Assembly (NCBI GenBank): GCA_963785815.1
Contig: CAWAWN010000002.1
Span: forward strand, 1,650,842 to 1,714,841
Reading direction: 5' to 3'
Source of the DNA: UBA4742 sp963785815
Lineage (GTDB): Bacteria > Actinomycetota > Acidimicrobiia > Acidimicrobiales > Acidimicrobilacustridaceae
DNA: 64,000 nt
Shown: positions 1-7,873 of the stretch, in pieces
Numbering within the stretch: position 1 is the stretch's first letter
How the letters are laid out: the number at the start of each line of letters is the position of its first letter
Position numbers and translations under genes: made by a program
Notes under the pieces: generated by a model
Database searches by the model: none
What the model was told of the DNA's origin: nothing
What the model saw: only the letters and a program-made list of their open reading frames with translations

Positions 1-2
1 CG

Positions 3-479
3 TGGCTGAGAGCTCCCGGAGCGAGGTCGACCCTCGTCCTGGTCCTTGTCGCGGTGGCGTGCACCGCCTTGGGGATCATGTCCCTGATGAGCGCTGACAG
101 CACTCGAGGCGGCGGGGACACCCAAGTCGAGGTGCTGGTCGATGTCCTCGTCAAGGCGACGCGCACCGGTCGGGCCGAGTGGCATGTAGGTGACAGCTAT
201 CAAACCGTGGTCTTTCGGGGCCCGGACGGATCGGTCGTGCTCTACCCCGTCAACGGCGATCAGAAGGCCCCGTACGCGCTCGAGGTGCGGGACAAGCAGG
301 GTTCGGTGCTTGATGCCAAGGTCACCGCCTACACGGCCAACCGGTCGAGCCTCACCCCGCTCTCGCGTCAGATCGATGAGCTGTATCACCTCGCCCGCGA
401 TGCTGCGGTGGCTCCCGTCGTTGATTCCATCCTCGACGAGCTGAGCCCGTACCGCACAAGGCCTGACGGTGACCACTGA
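3..479 (+). CDS. Membrane-anchored hypothetical protein, 5' end outside window
   Basis: The reading frame is open from the first full codon of the window to a TGA at 477-479, so the start may lie upstream; a GTG at 54 is the first start inside. The N-terminal part is a hydrophobic stretch (LVLVLVAVACTALGIM) that can act as a membrane anchor or uncleaved signal. About 115 mostly hydrophilic residues follow and end in an acidic, helical tail. I do not recognise the family. The next gene starts about 390 bp downstream, so it is probably the last gene of its unit. Confidence 0.55.
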   Translation, partial: WLRAPGARSTLVLVLVAVACTALGIMSLMSADSTRGGGDTQVEVLVDVLVKATRTGRAEWHVGDSYQTVVFRGPDGSVVLYPVNGDQKAPYALEVRDKQGSVLDAKVTAYTANRSSLTPLSRQIDELYHLARDAAVAPVVDSILDELSPYRTRPDGDH

Positions 480-870
480 ACCGTTGCCCGCAATGGAGCC
501 GGGCGGTCAGGTTCAGACGCGGAACCTCGCCACCAGGCGCGTGGCTTCCCTGCCCCAGGTCGCGCCCAGGTAGCCGAACGCGCAGCCCCGGGGGACCAGC
601 GGCCCCTCCCTGTTGACCGCGACGTTGTCCCCCGAACCGCTTGACCAGCCCGCGGGTCGCGATCGCCAATCGCCCACCCCAGACCGGGTTCCGGGGTCGA
701 CCGGCACCGTTATCGTCGGCATCACCGTCCTCTGCGGTGGGCGCCCGTGGACGTCTGGCAGCCGGCCCGTCCCGCCATCCGGCGAGACGCGCTGTCGCCT
801 ATGGTCCCTCGATCGCTCGCCGACTATCTGGCCACGGGCGGAGGGCTTCGAGGGAGGTGCATCGATCCGG
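480..870. other. Intergenic region, no supported gene
   Basis: No reading frame here has a convincing start or family match. On the minus strand a short frame ending at 513 translates to a protein-like tail (VPRGCAFGYLGATWGRE), which could be the last ~50 codons of a decayed gene. I cannot name it and it has no intact upstream part. A purine-rich stretch near 852-857 is the probable ribosome binding site of the next gene. Confidence 0.3.
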
Positions 871-1578
871 GTGATGGTCGGCCAGGACAGGTCTGGTGCT
901 GCGCTGCTTCCCGAGCCGCCGCGGCCGGGGAGACGAGCTCGGGTCTCGGCGCTCGCGTTCGTGACGGGGTGCGCGGCGCTGTTCGGTCTCATCGCTGAGG
1001 ACGTCGTCGATGGCGGACGGCTGGTGTCTCGCGACCAGGCGCTGTTGGGGTGGTTCGTGGAGCATCGCAGCCCGTGGATGGTGCATGCGGCGCGGGTCGT
1101 GAGCACGGTGGGGTCGTTCGTTCCGCTCGTGTTGCTCTGCGCGTTGGTGGCGCTGTGGCTGTGGCTGTGGCGGCGTGGGGTGCGGGTGTGGGTCGCCGTC
1201 TCACCGGTCGCCGCGCTGGCCTTGGCGGGTGGGGCCTCGACGGTGGCCAAGTCACTGCTCGGGCGGCCCCGGCCGCCGGTCCAGGTGCGCGACGCGGCGG
1301 TGAGTCTCGCCTCGTTCCCGTCGGGCCACGCCACCGACGCGGCCGCGTTCGTCGTCGCGATGACGGTCGTGCTCGCCATCACGGTGGCCCCGCAGCGGTG
1401 GCAGCGGCTCTGGCTGCTCGCCGCGGTCGTGGTCGTGGCGGGGGTGGTCGGCGTCAGCCGGCTGGTGCTCGGCGTGCACTGGCTGTCCGATGTGGTGGCT
1501 GGTTGGGCGCTGGGCGCAGGCGTCGCCGTGGCCACCGTTGTCGCCGTGTGGGATCTCACCGGCCGCCCGACCCGATGA
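871..1578 (+). CDS. PAP2-family membrane phosphatase
   Basis: A lipid phosphatase of the PAP2/VanZ-like superfamily, acting on a phosphorylated lipid at the membrane. All three catalytic motifs are visible: KSLLGRPRP (K-x6-RP, about residue 127), FPSGHAT (PSGH, about residue 150) and SRLVLGVHWLSD (SR-x5-H-x3-D, about residue 195). They sit between several hydrophobic helices, as the fold requires. The open frame extends upstream to 613, but the extra residues are low-complexity and unlike the family. I therefore prefer GTG 871 or ATG 874, preceded by GGGAGG. The substrate cannot be read from sequence; undecaprenyl-PP or phosphatidic acid are usual. UppP at 2714 shares the same possible role. 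Confidence 0.85.
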   Translation: MMVGQDRSGAALLPEPPRPGRRARVSALAFVTGCAALFGLIAEDVVDGGRLVSRDQALLGWFVEHRSPWMVHAARVVSTVGSFVPLVLLCALVALWLWLWRRGVRVWVAVSPVAALALAGGASTVAKSLLGRPRPPVQVRDAAVSLASFPSGHATDAAAFVVAMTVVLAITVAPQRWQRLWLLAAVVVVAGVVGVSRLVLGVHWLSDVVAGWALGAGVAVATVVAVWDLTGRPTR

Positions 1579-1745
1579 CTTGGCAGGTTCCCGGCGCCGC
1601 AGGCGGCGGCATCGACGGCGGCACCTGGCGGTGAAGGCGCGTCAGAGCTCATGGTCGTTCCACGGAGTTCGGGTGTCCGAGCGGGCGCCCATGAGAAGGC
1701 GATGAGACCCCCTCGGGACAGCGCGGGCAGGACTAGGTTCCGGCG

Positions 1746-2555
1746 ATGAGCCAGGCCGGACCCAAGGAATCAGAAGAGGGGTGGTGGTCGTCGTTGGTGA
1801 GGGCGGTGACCGTGCCGGGAGCGCTGCGGGTGCCCCAGATCACTGCGTTCTTCTGGGTCATCAAGAGCCTGTCGACTGCGATGGGCGAGTCGACCTCGGA
1901 CTACCTTGTGCACGCACTGGGGCCGGTGCCCGCGGTGCTGTTGGGGTTCTTCTGGTTCTGGCTGGCGCTGGTGGTGCAGCTGGCCATGCGCCGCTACCGG
2001 GCGGTCACCTACTGGTTCGCGGTGGTCATGATCGGTGTGTTCGGCACCATGGGAGCGGATGTCTTGCACGTCGGCCTGGGTGTTCCCTACGCGGCGTCGA
2101 CGGTCCTGTGCGCGTTCGTGCTGGCCGGCGTGTTCCTGGTGTGGGAGCGCACTGAGCACACCCTGTCGATCCACACGATCGACTCCACTCGCCGCGAGCT
2201 GTTCTACTGGGCCGCGGTGGTCGCCACCTTCGCGCTGGGCACCGCCGCCGGCGACCTCACCGCCATCGCCATCGGCATCGGCTACCTCGGCTCGATCGTC
2301 CTCTACGCCGTGATCATGGTCGTGCCGGTCGTAGGCTTCCGGGTGCTGCGCTGGAACGCGGTGTTCTGCTTCTGGTTCGCCTACGTCATCACCCGTCCCC
2401 TTGGCGCGTCGGTGGCGGATTGGATGGGCAAGCCCACCAAGGACGGCGGCCTCGGCTGGGGCGCCGGACCGGTCGCCCTCGCACTCAGCGGGGCCATCAT
2501 CGTGCTCGTCGCCTACCTGGCCGTGACCAAACGAGACCTCCAACACCAAGCCTGA
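1746..2555 (+). CDS. COG4705-type multipass membrane protein
   Basis: A 269-residue integral membrane protein of the uncharacterised COG4705 family. The diagnostic N-terminal motif VPQITAFFWVIKSLSTAMGES is present and is followed by TSDYL. There are about seven hydrophobic helices with conserved acidic/Gly motifs (GTMGADVLH, GTAAGDLTA, FWFAYVITRPLGAS). These paired DxxxxG repeats suggest an internal duplication. The ATG at 1746 is the only sensible start. The family function is unknown, although members are often found near phosphatases or transporters as here. It lies between the PAP2 and UppP genes on the same strand, with intergenic gaps of about 160 bp. Confidence 0.8.
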   Translation: MSQAGPKESEEGWWSSLVRAVTVPGALRVPQITAFFWVIKSLSTAMGESTSDYLVHALGPVPAVLLGFFWFWLALVVQLAMRRYRAVTYWFAVVMIGVFGTMGADVLHVGLGVPYAASTVLCAFVLAGVFLVWERTEHTLSIHTIDSTRRELFYWAAVVATFALGTAAGDLTAIAIGIGYLGSIVLYAVIMVVPVVGFRVLRWNAVFCFWFAYVITRPLGASVADWMGKPTKDGGLGWGAGPVALALSGAIIVLVAYLAVTKRDLQHQA

Positions 2556-2713
2556 ACCGAGGTCCCGGCCCGCCGCGGCCGAGAACCAAGTGTCATCGGC
2601 CATCAGGGCGCTCCGCCCACATCGCCGTGGTACGACGGTGGCCGCGGACGGTCGCGATGAGAGGCACATGAGAGCGTCCCCGGGAGGTGCCTGCGTTCGT
2701 TAGCGTCGCCGGG

Positions 2714-3604
2714 ATGTTCGCCGCCGCGCAGTCCCTCACCTACTTCCAGGCGATCGTCATCGGGTTGATCCAGGGCGTCACCGAGCTGTTCCCGATCTCG
2801 AGCCTCGGCCACTCCGTGCTGCTGCCGAGTCTGTTCGGCTGGAACAACGTCGTGCACGCCCAGTCCCAGACCGAGTCGTTCTTCCTCGCCTTCCTGGTCG
2901 GCCTGCACGTCGCCACCGCCATCGCGCTCCTCATCCTCTACCGCGACGAATGGGTCGCGGTCATCGCCGGGTTCTTCCGATCGGTGCGCACCCGGTCGAT
3001 CCCCGAAGACGATCGCCACGCCCGCATGGCGTGGCTCATCATCGTCGGCACCGCCCCCGCCGCGTTCATCGGCCTCGGCTTCGAGCACCTCCTCCGGGTG
3101 TTGTTCGCGAAGCCGCTCGCCGCCGCCATCTTCCTCACCGTCAACGGCCTGGTTCTCCTCGGCGGCGAGTACCTGCGCCGCCGCGCCGACCGCCACGCCG
3201 CCAGCGGCCACCCACCCCGACGCGCCCTGACCCGACTCAGGCCCCTCGACGGGCTCCTGATCGGTCTCGCCCAGAGCACGGCGCTGCTCGCCGGCATCAG
3301 CCGATCCGGGGTCACCATGGTCGGCGGGCTCCTGCGCGGCCTCACCCACGAAGACGCCGTGCACTTCGCCTTCCTGCTCGCCACCCCCATCATCTTCGGC
3401 GCTGGCATCTACAAGATCCCTGACCTGCTCGGCCCCAACGGCAACGGCGTGAGGGCACAGATCCTCGTCGGGAGCATCGCCGCCGGCCTCGCCGCCTACG
3501 TGTCCGCCCGGTTCCTCATCCGCTGGTTCAAGACCCGCACCCTCACCCCCTTCGGCATCTACTGCCTGGTCTTCGGCACCTTCTGCATCGTCCACTTCGC
3601 CTGA
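2714..3604 (+). CDS. uppP: Undecaprenyl-diphosphatase
   Basis: An integral membrane enzyme that dephosphorylates undecaprenyl pyrophosphate to recycle the lipid carrier of peptidoglycan and wall-polymer synthesis. The first conserved box reads GLIQGVTELFPISSLGHSVL, and the second, GISRSGVTMVGGLLRG, is intact. In the first box the earlier Glu of the classical (E/Q)GxTEF pattern is Gln, while the second Glu is kept. Length (296 aa) and about eight hydrophobic helices fit the family. I start at ATG 2714; the frame is open to 2687 but adds only a few residues. It is on the same strand as the PAP2 protein, and together they give the cell two candidate C55-PP phosphatases. Confidence 0.88.
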   Translation: MFAAAQSLTYFQAIVIGLIQGVTELFPISSLGHSVLLPSLFGWNNVVHAQSQTESFFLAFLVGLHVATAIALLILYRDEWVAVIAGFFRSVRTRSIPEDDRHARMAWLIIVGTAPAAFIGLGFEHLLRVLFAKPLAAAIFLTVNGLVLLGGEYLRRRADRHAASGHPPRRALTRLRPLDGLLIGLAQSTALLAGISRSGVTMVGGLLRGLTHEDAVHFAFLLATPIIFGAGIYKIPDLLGPNGNGVRAQILVGSIAAGLAAYVSARFLIRWFKTRTLTPFGIYCLVFGTFCIVHFA

Positions 3605-3709
3605 CCGTCCGCGACGTCAAAGCCGACGGTTGCCACTGAGGCGCCGCGTAGCGTCGTGGGCCCCTGCCGGTTTCGCGACGGGTGGTCGCGCTCCCGATTG
3701 AATGGGCTG

Positions 3710-3951
3710 ACCTGGTGCGATCGGCCCGGATCGCCAACGTCAACAAAGAGATCAAGCGCCGCTCAAACGTCGTCGGGATCTTCCCTGACGACGCCTCAGT
3801 CATCCGCCTCGTCGGCGCCGTCCTGCTCGACCAACACGACGACTGGGCCATCGCCGAACGCCGCTACCTCTCCGAAGAATCCATGGCCCCCATCGACCAC
3901 GATCCCCAGGGGGTGACCACCACGACCACCGCCGTGCTGCCAGCCGCGTAA
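3710..3951 (+). pseudogene. IS256 (Mutator)-type transposase, C-terminal fragment
   Basis: About 75 residues match the extreme C-terminus of IS256/Mutator transposases: ADLVRSARIANVNKEIKRR, then NVVGIFPDDASVIRLVGAVL and EWA/DWAIAERRYLSEE. The catalytic DDE region is missing, and no start or terminal repeat is evident upstream. It is therefore a relic left after deletion. It abuts the 3' side of uppP and marks the edge of the more rearranged DNA to the right. Confidence 0.75.
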
Positions 3952-4057
3952 CCTCAGCTGGCGAAACCGAGGATCACAGACCTACTTCCACCACTCCACG
4001 GGGCACGGCCGGCGTCTCGGTGAGCCCATCCACTTCGCGCAAGCAAGGTGGCGTCGA

Positions 4058-4930
4058 TCAGAGGTAGAGGACGCGGTAGCGCAGAGAGCCGGCCAGCTGG
4101 CCCGTGTACCACCCCGCCTGGCGAACGGCTAGGTCCCGGTGCTTCGCGTCGCTGGTTCCTCGCACCGTGTGCAGCCCGACCGCGGCCCATGAGCGGGCGA
4201 CGGTTCGGGCGGGGCGCCTCGGCATGCCTTGGTCGCGATAGCGGCTGTAGAGCAGAGCACCGTTGCGTCCCCAGCGGTAGTACTGGCGGAAACGGATCCA
4301 GCCCTTCGGCGCGCCCTGTTTGAAGACCACCGCGTCGGGCGCGTCGATGAGGTCCAGGCCTGACTGCTGGGCTCGCCATGACAGCTCCACGTCCTCGGAG
4401 AAGTGGAACGAGTCCTCCCACCCGCCCACCCGTTCGAGATCGTGACGACTGATGGCCAGGTTCCCGCCGTCGGCGAACGGCAGGAATCCTCGCGTCACTG
4501 GGCGTGGCGTGGCCGGTAGGAGGTCATCGCAGCGCGGGGCGTTTGGCGCCAGGCGCAGTGGGTAGATCCGCCCGGCCACGATGGATCCGGGCCGCCACGC
4601 CGACGCCATCGTCTCGAGCCAGGCATCGTGGACGATGTCATCGCTGTCGCAGAAGACCAGCAGTTCGCCCCGCGCCCGACGAGCGCCCTGGTTGCGCGCG
4701 TACGAGGCGCCCCGGAGCGCGCCCGCATCCACCACCTCGAACCGGGTGAAGCGGTCGGCATAGGACTCCGCCACCGCCACCGTTTCGTCGGTGGAGCCGT
4801 TGTCGGCGACGATCACCTCGAAGGGCCGCGAGGTTCTCTGACCGGCCAGGGCATCGAGCTGCAGGCCGATCACCGAAGCGCGGTTGAGCGCCGGGATGAT
4901 GATGCTGATCAGTTCCGGCGCACGGGTCAT
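4058..4930 (-). CDS. Glycosyltransferase family 2
   Basis: A GT-A fold glycosyltransferase that transfers a sugar from a nucleotide donor to a polysaccharide or lipid acceptor. The N-terminal ISIIIPALNRASVI strand, VIVADNGSTDET and the DxD-type metal site FCDSDD are present. The later acceptor-side motif FSEDVELSWRAQQSG carries the presumed catalytic ED. At 290 aa it has no membrane helices, but the C-terminal part is basic and probably membrane-associated. The start ATG at 4930 is well placed. It is transcribed alone on the minus strand between an IS relic and a decayed gene, so the pathway it serves is not visible here. Confidence 0.85.
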   Translation of the reverse strand: MTRAPELISIIIPALNRASVIGLQLDALAGQRTSRPFEVIVADNGSTDETVAVAESYADRFTRFEVVDAGALRGASYARNQGARRARGELLVFCDSDDIVHDAWLETMASAWRPGSIVAGRIYPLRLAPNAPRCDDLLPATPRPVTRGFLPFADGGNLAISRHDLERVGGWEDSFHFSEDVELSWRAQQSGLDLIDAPDAVVFKQGAPKGWIRFRQYYRWGRNGALLYSRYRDQGMPRRPARTVARSWAAVGLHTVRGTSDAKHRDLAVRQAGWYTGQLAGSLRYRVLYL

Positions 4931-5260
4931 GGCTGCAACCTTCCCCAGCGTCGGTCACCCGCGGGTGACTGGCGAGCAGGAGCAGCGTAGGCGACTACCA
5001 AGGCACTGCGTCGAGCAGAGCAGGTAGCCCGGAAGGAGCGATCTGGGACGGTACCGAACCGGCGCTCGGCGTGCCGATGAGCCGTTCGGTCGCGGCTGTC
5101 GGGTTCACCGCTGTCCGCGAGCCTGACCCGCTCGACAGCGGTCCACAGATCGTGTGGGTGAGTGGTTGAGGTTCAGCGTCCGAACGACTCGGCTGCGAGT
5201 TCGACCGCGCCGGGAGGGCGATGACGAGTTGGCGGACCTCTTCGGTGCGGTAACGGCGAG
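4931..5260. other. Intergenic region with possible decayed coding tail
   Basis: This stretch lies between the glycosyltransferase start and the stop of the DinB-like gene. On the minus strand a second frame continues across 5260 (VADILTRRYRTEEVRQLVIAL), as if the DinB-like gene lost its frame and this were its former C-terminus. No independent gene is supported. Confidence 0.3.
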
Positions 5261-5797
5261 TCAGGATGTCCGCCACCTGCAGGGTCGATCCGATCCTCGC
5301 GGGCCGATCGACCATCTCCCGTCGTCGAACGATGCTCCGACGCCGGCGGCAGCCGCCACCACGTCGACGCCGGTGCGAACCATCACCTCGTCGGCAAGGG
5401 ACGGACGGCCAAGCGCCCGCAGGATCTGCGAGTGGTGGACCCATCGCTCCATGAACTCGCGAGCGATCGCCTGCCAGTACGGGGAAGCTTCACCCGTCGA
5501 GCCGAAGAAGAACACGGGCTCGCACGGCCCCGCGAGATCAACGCTCTCATAGATGTCGGAGGTCCAGTCACCGGCCGCTTGCAGCAGTTCGACGAGCACG
5601 TCGGTACCGAAGAACCGAGCGGTCGATACCCACCTGTCATTGAAGGCGTCGAGGATGGTGTGAAAATCTGCGCCGCCGAGATCTTCGGCCATGAGGAGTA
5701 ACCCGTTGGTCGCGCCGTCTCGCTGTCGGGCAGCGAGCAACTCCACGGGTCGCAGGACCGGCGTTACATCCAACATCCGACAACCTTCGCCCGGCAC
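5261..5797 (-). pseudogene. DinB/maleylpyruvate-isomerase-like protein, truncated
   Basis: The product resembles the N-terminal DinB-like domain of mycothiol-dependent maleylpyruvate isomerase proteins. ILDAFNDRWVSTARFF, then LLQAAGDWTSDIYESV, and the late helix EFMERWVHHSQILRALGRPSL are typical. The WTVRDVLAHL metal-binding helix expected before this region is absent, so the 5' part is lost. The 3' part seems to leave frame near 5290, because a neighbouring frame continues with protein-like sequence to about 5000. I read it as a decayed gene at the start of the accessory zone. The family assignment is moderate. Confidence 0.5.
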
Positions 5798-5876
5798 GTC
5801 GAGTGCGTCAACGAATCAAGACGGCGAACCCGCCAGCGCGGATGGTCCGTAGGACGCTTCGACGAGCGCCGATGTG

Positions 5877-5937
5877 CCGTTAGTTCCCATGACCCTTGGC
5901 GGGGTCGCCCTCGCGGGATGAGAATGGCCGCCCTCGG
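5877..5937 (+). repeat. Dispersed 61-bp repeat R1, copy 1
   Basis: About 61 bp nearly identical to 10027-10087 (my count is roughly five mismatches), ending in the shared GGGATGAGAATGGCCGCCC. Both copies sit at junctions where normal gene order breaks down. Here the repeat supplies the apparent 5' end of the next gene. It may be the end of an insertion element, but I could not identify one. Confidence 0.65.
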
Positions 5938-6330
5938 ACAATACGCACCCTCTTCCGTCCGGTTGGCTCAGAGGAGCTCCAACTCATCGCAGCCGCCGCG
6001 TATGAGGCGTTTCCGCCACGCCTAGCCGAGCAGCCGATCTTCTATCCCGTGCTTGTCGAGGAATACGCGATCCAGATCGCTCGCGACTGGAACACCAAGA
6101 ACGGTGCGATCGGCTACGTCACCGAATTCGACGTCGAGGAGACATTCCTCTCCAAGTACCCCGTCCAGACCGTGGGTACCCGCGATCTCCACCTTGAGCT
6201 GTGGGTTCCGGCGGAGGAGCTGGACGATCTCAACGCGCACATCGTCGGAGGCATCCGGGTCACGCACGCGTACCGCGGCGTGCCTCGACGGTCGGTCACA
6301 GCTACTCCCTTTGCAGCGAGATGGACCTGA
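5896..6330 (+). CDS. Small 'ADP-ribosylation/crystallin J1'-annotated family protein, 5' end replaced
   Basis: From about residue 15 the product matches a small actinobacterial family usually labelled ADP-ribosylation/crystallin J1. The recognisable blocks are RTLFRPVGSEEL, FPPRLAEQPIFYPVLVEEYA, IQIARDWNTK and LHLELWVPAEELDDLN. The family's role is not established; the label is historical. The natural start normally lies just before RTL. Here the first codons (TTG 5896) fall inside repeat R1, so the native start and promoter were probably lost or swapped. Its stop overlaps the start of the following small gene, suggesting coupling. Confidence 0.6.
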   Translation: MAGSPSRDENGRPRTIRTLFRPVGSEELQLIAAAAYEAFPPRLAEQPIFYPVLVEEYAIQIARDWNTKNGAIGYVTEFDVEETFLSKYPVQTVGTRDLHLELWVPAEELDDLNAHIVGGIRVTHAYRGVPRRSVTATPFAARWT

Positions 6331-6515
6331 CGCCCGTGACTGTCTACGTGGGAACACATCTCGATCGAGCCAGGTCGCTGGCTCGACAGCGCGGTGAAGT
6401 TCTGAGGGTTGTTCAACAGGACGGAGCCCAGGAGGCGTACACGGCAGAGCGAGTGCCGAACCGTGTTGATCTCGCCGTCCGCGGCCAAACCGTCGTGCAG
6501 GCGTGTCACGAGTAG
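6321..6515 (+). CDS. Small peptidase-inhibitor-like (I78-type) protein
   Basis: A 64-residue frame starting at ATG 6321, ten bases before the stop of the upstream gene. LARQRGEVLRVVQQDG followed by TAERVPNRVDLAVRGQTVVQA matches the pattern of small I78/potato-inhibitor-like proteins (xRDG...xxxPxRxNxxVxxGxV). Such proteins are thought to bind serine proteases, but no activity is proven for this subtype. There is no signal peptide, so any target would be cytoplasmic or the start is wrong. The overlap with the preceding gene supports co-translation. Confidence 0.5.
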   Translation: MDLTPVTVYVGTHLDRARSLARQRGEVLRVVQQDGAQEAYTAERVPNRVDLAVRGQTVVQACHE

Positions 6516-6669
6516 CGACGCCCCTCGGTGCTGTTCGGCGCCCGGGTCACCTCGGATCCGGCGTGTTGAGACGGTCACGACCGGCGACAGTGGCCGGTGA
6601 AGCTGGGGTCGGCGGAGCTAGCCTCGCAAGGCGGTTCTAGGGGGCTGGGCGATCTAGGGAGGTGGGGTC

Positions 6670-7068
6670 TTGGCTCGCCGCTCTCGCTGGGTGCTCGTGG
6701 TGCTAGCGGCGTCCACCCTGCTGCTCGGCGCATGCACCAGCGGACACGACCAGACGGCGCCGACGCAGCCCGCTACCGCAGCACCGACCACTCGCCAAGT
6801 CACCGGGGCGCTCACCGGCATCGCCATCCCGTGCGGGCTGTACAAGGTCGGCACGCAACGGCCTCCAATCGCAATCAACGTGTTCTCGAAGAATGGATCA
6901 CCGACGACGATCGCAAGCCAAACGGTTCCGGCTGATGCGCGATTCCACACTGTGGTCCCGACCGGGGACTACCTCGTTAGTTCGCCCGAGCACGGCAACC
7001 TCCCGCCGACACCTGTGACGGTGTCGGCGAGCCAGACGGCCGAGGTCGTACTGCCATCCTGCAAGTGA
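6670..7068 (+). CDS. Secreted lipoprotein, hypothetical
   Basis: A TTG start at 6670 is supported by GGGAGG seven bases upstream. The first 21 residues form a lipoprotein signal (ARRSRW, then VLVVLAASTLLLGAC) with lipobox LLGAC, so the mature protein should be diacylated at Cys. A short Thr/Pro/Gln linker follows. The rest is a compact ~80-residue beta-rich domain with two Cys (IPCGLYKV and the C-terminal PSCK) that could form a disulfide. Motifs such as VPADARFHTVVPTGDYLV resemble carboxypeptidase-regulatory-like beta sandwiches. I do not recognise a named family. Confidence 0.65.
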   Translation: MARRSRWVLVVLAASTLLLGACTSGHDQTAPTQPATAAPTTRQVTGALTGIAIPCGLYKVGTQRPPIAINVFSKNGSPTTIASQTVPADARFHTVVPTGDYLVSSPEHGNLPPTPVTVSASQTAEVVLPSCK

Positions 7069-7257
7069 CACGTCCCATGGCTTACGAAGCCCGTCCCGGA
7101 TGGGCAGTTCTGTGACGCGCGGGAGTCGCCCGGAACCGGCACTCGGGGCGATCGAGAAGATCGCCGACGTGCCGTTCTGTACGCCTCCGGTGCCCAGTCG
7201 GCCAGAGCCCAGCGCGTCAACGGCTTTGACACGGTCGTCCAGAGATAGACTGGAGGT

Positions 7258-7434
7258 GTGGCGGACCATCTGAACATCGAGCTTGATCGGACGGAAGCGC
7301 TCGAGCTGCTGGCCGTCGTGCAGGCGACGTTGAACGCCATCGCCCACAGCCGTGAGCTGACGGTCGGCGCAGCCATCTTGTCGGGGACCCGGTCGAAGCT
7401 GATCGACACGCTCGAAGCCGACGCCGGCCCATGA
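7258..7434 (+). CDS. Small helical protein upstream of HTH gene
   Basis: A 58-residue frame from GTG 7258, with CTGGAGG just upstream, ending at TGA 7432-7434. The product is acidic and helical (LNIELDRTEALELLAVVQ, RELTVGAAILSG). The next gene follows after 15 bp, and its ribosome binding site overlaps this stop, so the two are almost certainly one operon. The arrangement (small acidic protein plus small HTH protein) resembles a toxin-antitoxin or regulatory pair, but I cannot assign a function. Confidence 0.5.
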   Translation: MADHLNIELDRTEALELLAVVQATLNAIAHSRELTVGAAILSGTRSKLIDTLEADAGP

Positions 7435-7449
7435 GGAGGACCAACTGAG

Positions 7450-7704
7450 ATGACCAAGACCATCGACGACATCGACCTACTCGGTGAATCGGTGCTCGCC
7501 GAGCTCAGCGACGCCCGCACGACCGCTGATGCAGTCGGCGCGGCCACCGCCGCGGCCGCGCTCGCATCACGGCGAGCGGCCGAGGAACTCGTTGCCCGCG
7601 ACCGCATTGTTCGCATCGCTCGCCACGAGGGCGCGACGCTGCGGTCACTGGCCGAAGCGACTGGTCTAAGCCGCCAGACCATCGCCAACATCTGCAAGGA
7701 CTGA
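7450..7704 (+). CDS. Small helix-turn-helix protein
   Basis: An 84-residue protein with an Ala-rich helical N-terminal half. The C-terminal HTH reads IVRIARHEGATLRSLAEATG then LSRQTIANICKD, typical of resolvase/Hin-type or IclR-like DNA-binding helices. GAGGAGGA lies nine bases before ATG 7450. It is coupled to the 58-residue protein upstream. It could be a DNA-binding antitoxin or the detached HTH of a site-specific recombinase; the length favours a stand-alone regulator. The IS110 element begins shortly downstream. Confidence 0.6.
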   Translation: MTKTIDDIDLLGESVLAELSDARTTADAVGAATAAAALASRRAAEELVARDRIVRIARHEGATLRSLAEATGLSRQTIANICKD

Positions 7705-7771
7705 CCGGCTCGACGGCGTCAGGGTGGCCCCGGGCACGGGTGTCACGGCCCCTCCGAGGCAACGCCCTACG

Positions 7772-7812
7772 TGATGCGATGAAGGAGCGGGGCCTCCGCT
7801 CCTCGTGTGGGT
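7772..7812 (+). repeat. Hairpin repeat at IS110 left side, copy 1
   Basis: A ~40-bp sequence containing a 7-bp stem (GGAGCGG/CCGCTCC) with a 5-nt loop. It is preceded by GTGATGCGATGAA and followed by TCGTGTGGG. The same sequence with a changed loop recurs at 48711-48751, where no IS110 is present. It is either a REP-like hairpin used as the IS110 target or part of the element's non-coding end. Confidence 0.6.
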
Positions 7813-7873
7813 TCGGGTCTCGGTTGGGAGACTCGGGTTTGCACACCTGTCCCTCGAGTAAGAGGAGGCCCCT

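Noticed and set aside
513..1652. Long minus-strand frame opposite the PAP2 gene
   Set aside because: PAP2 motifs on the plus strand are unambiguous; only the last ~50 codons of this frame look protein-like and they have no supported start.
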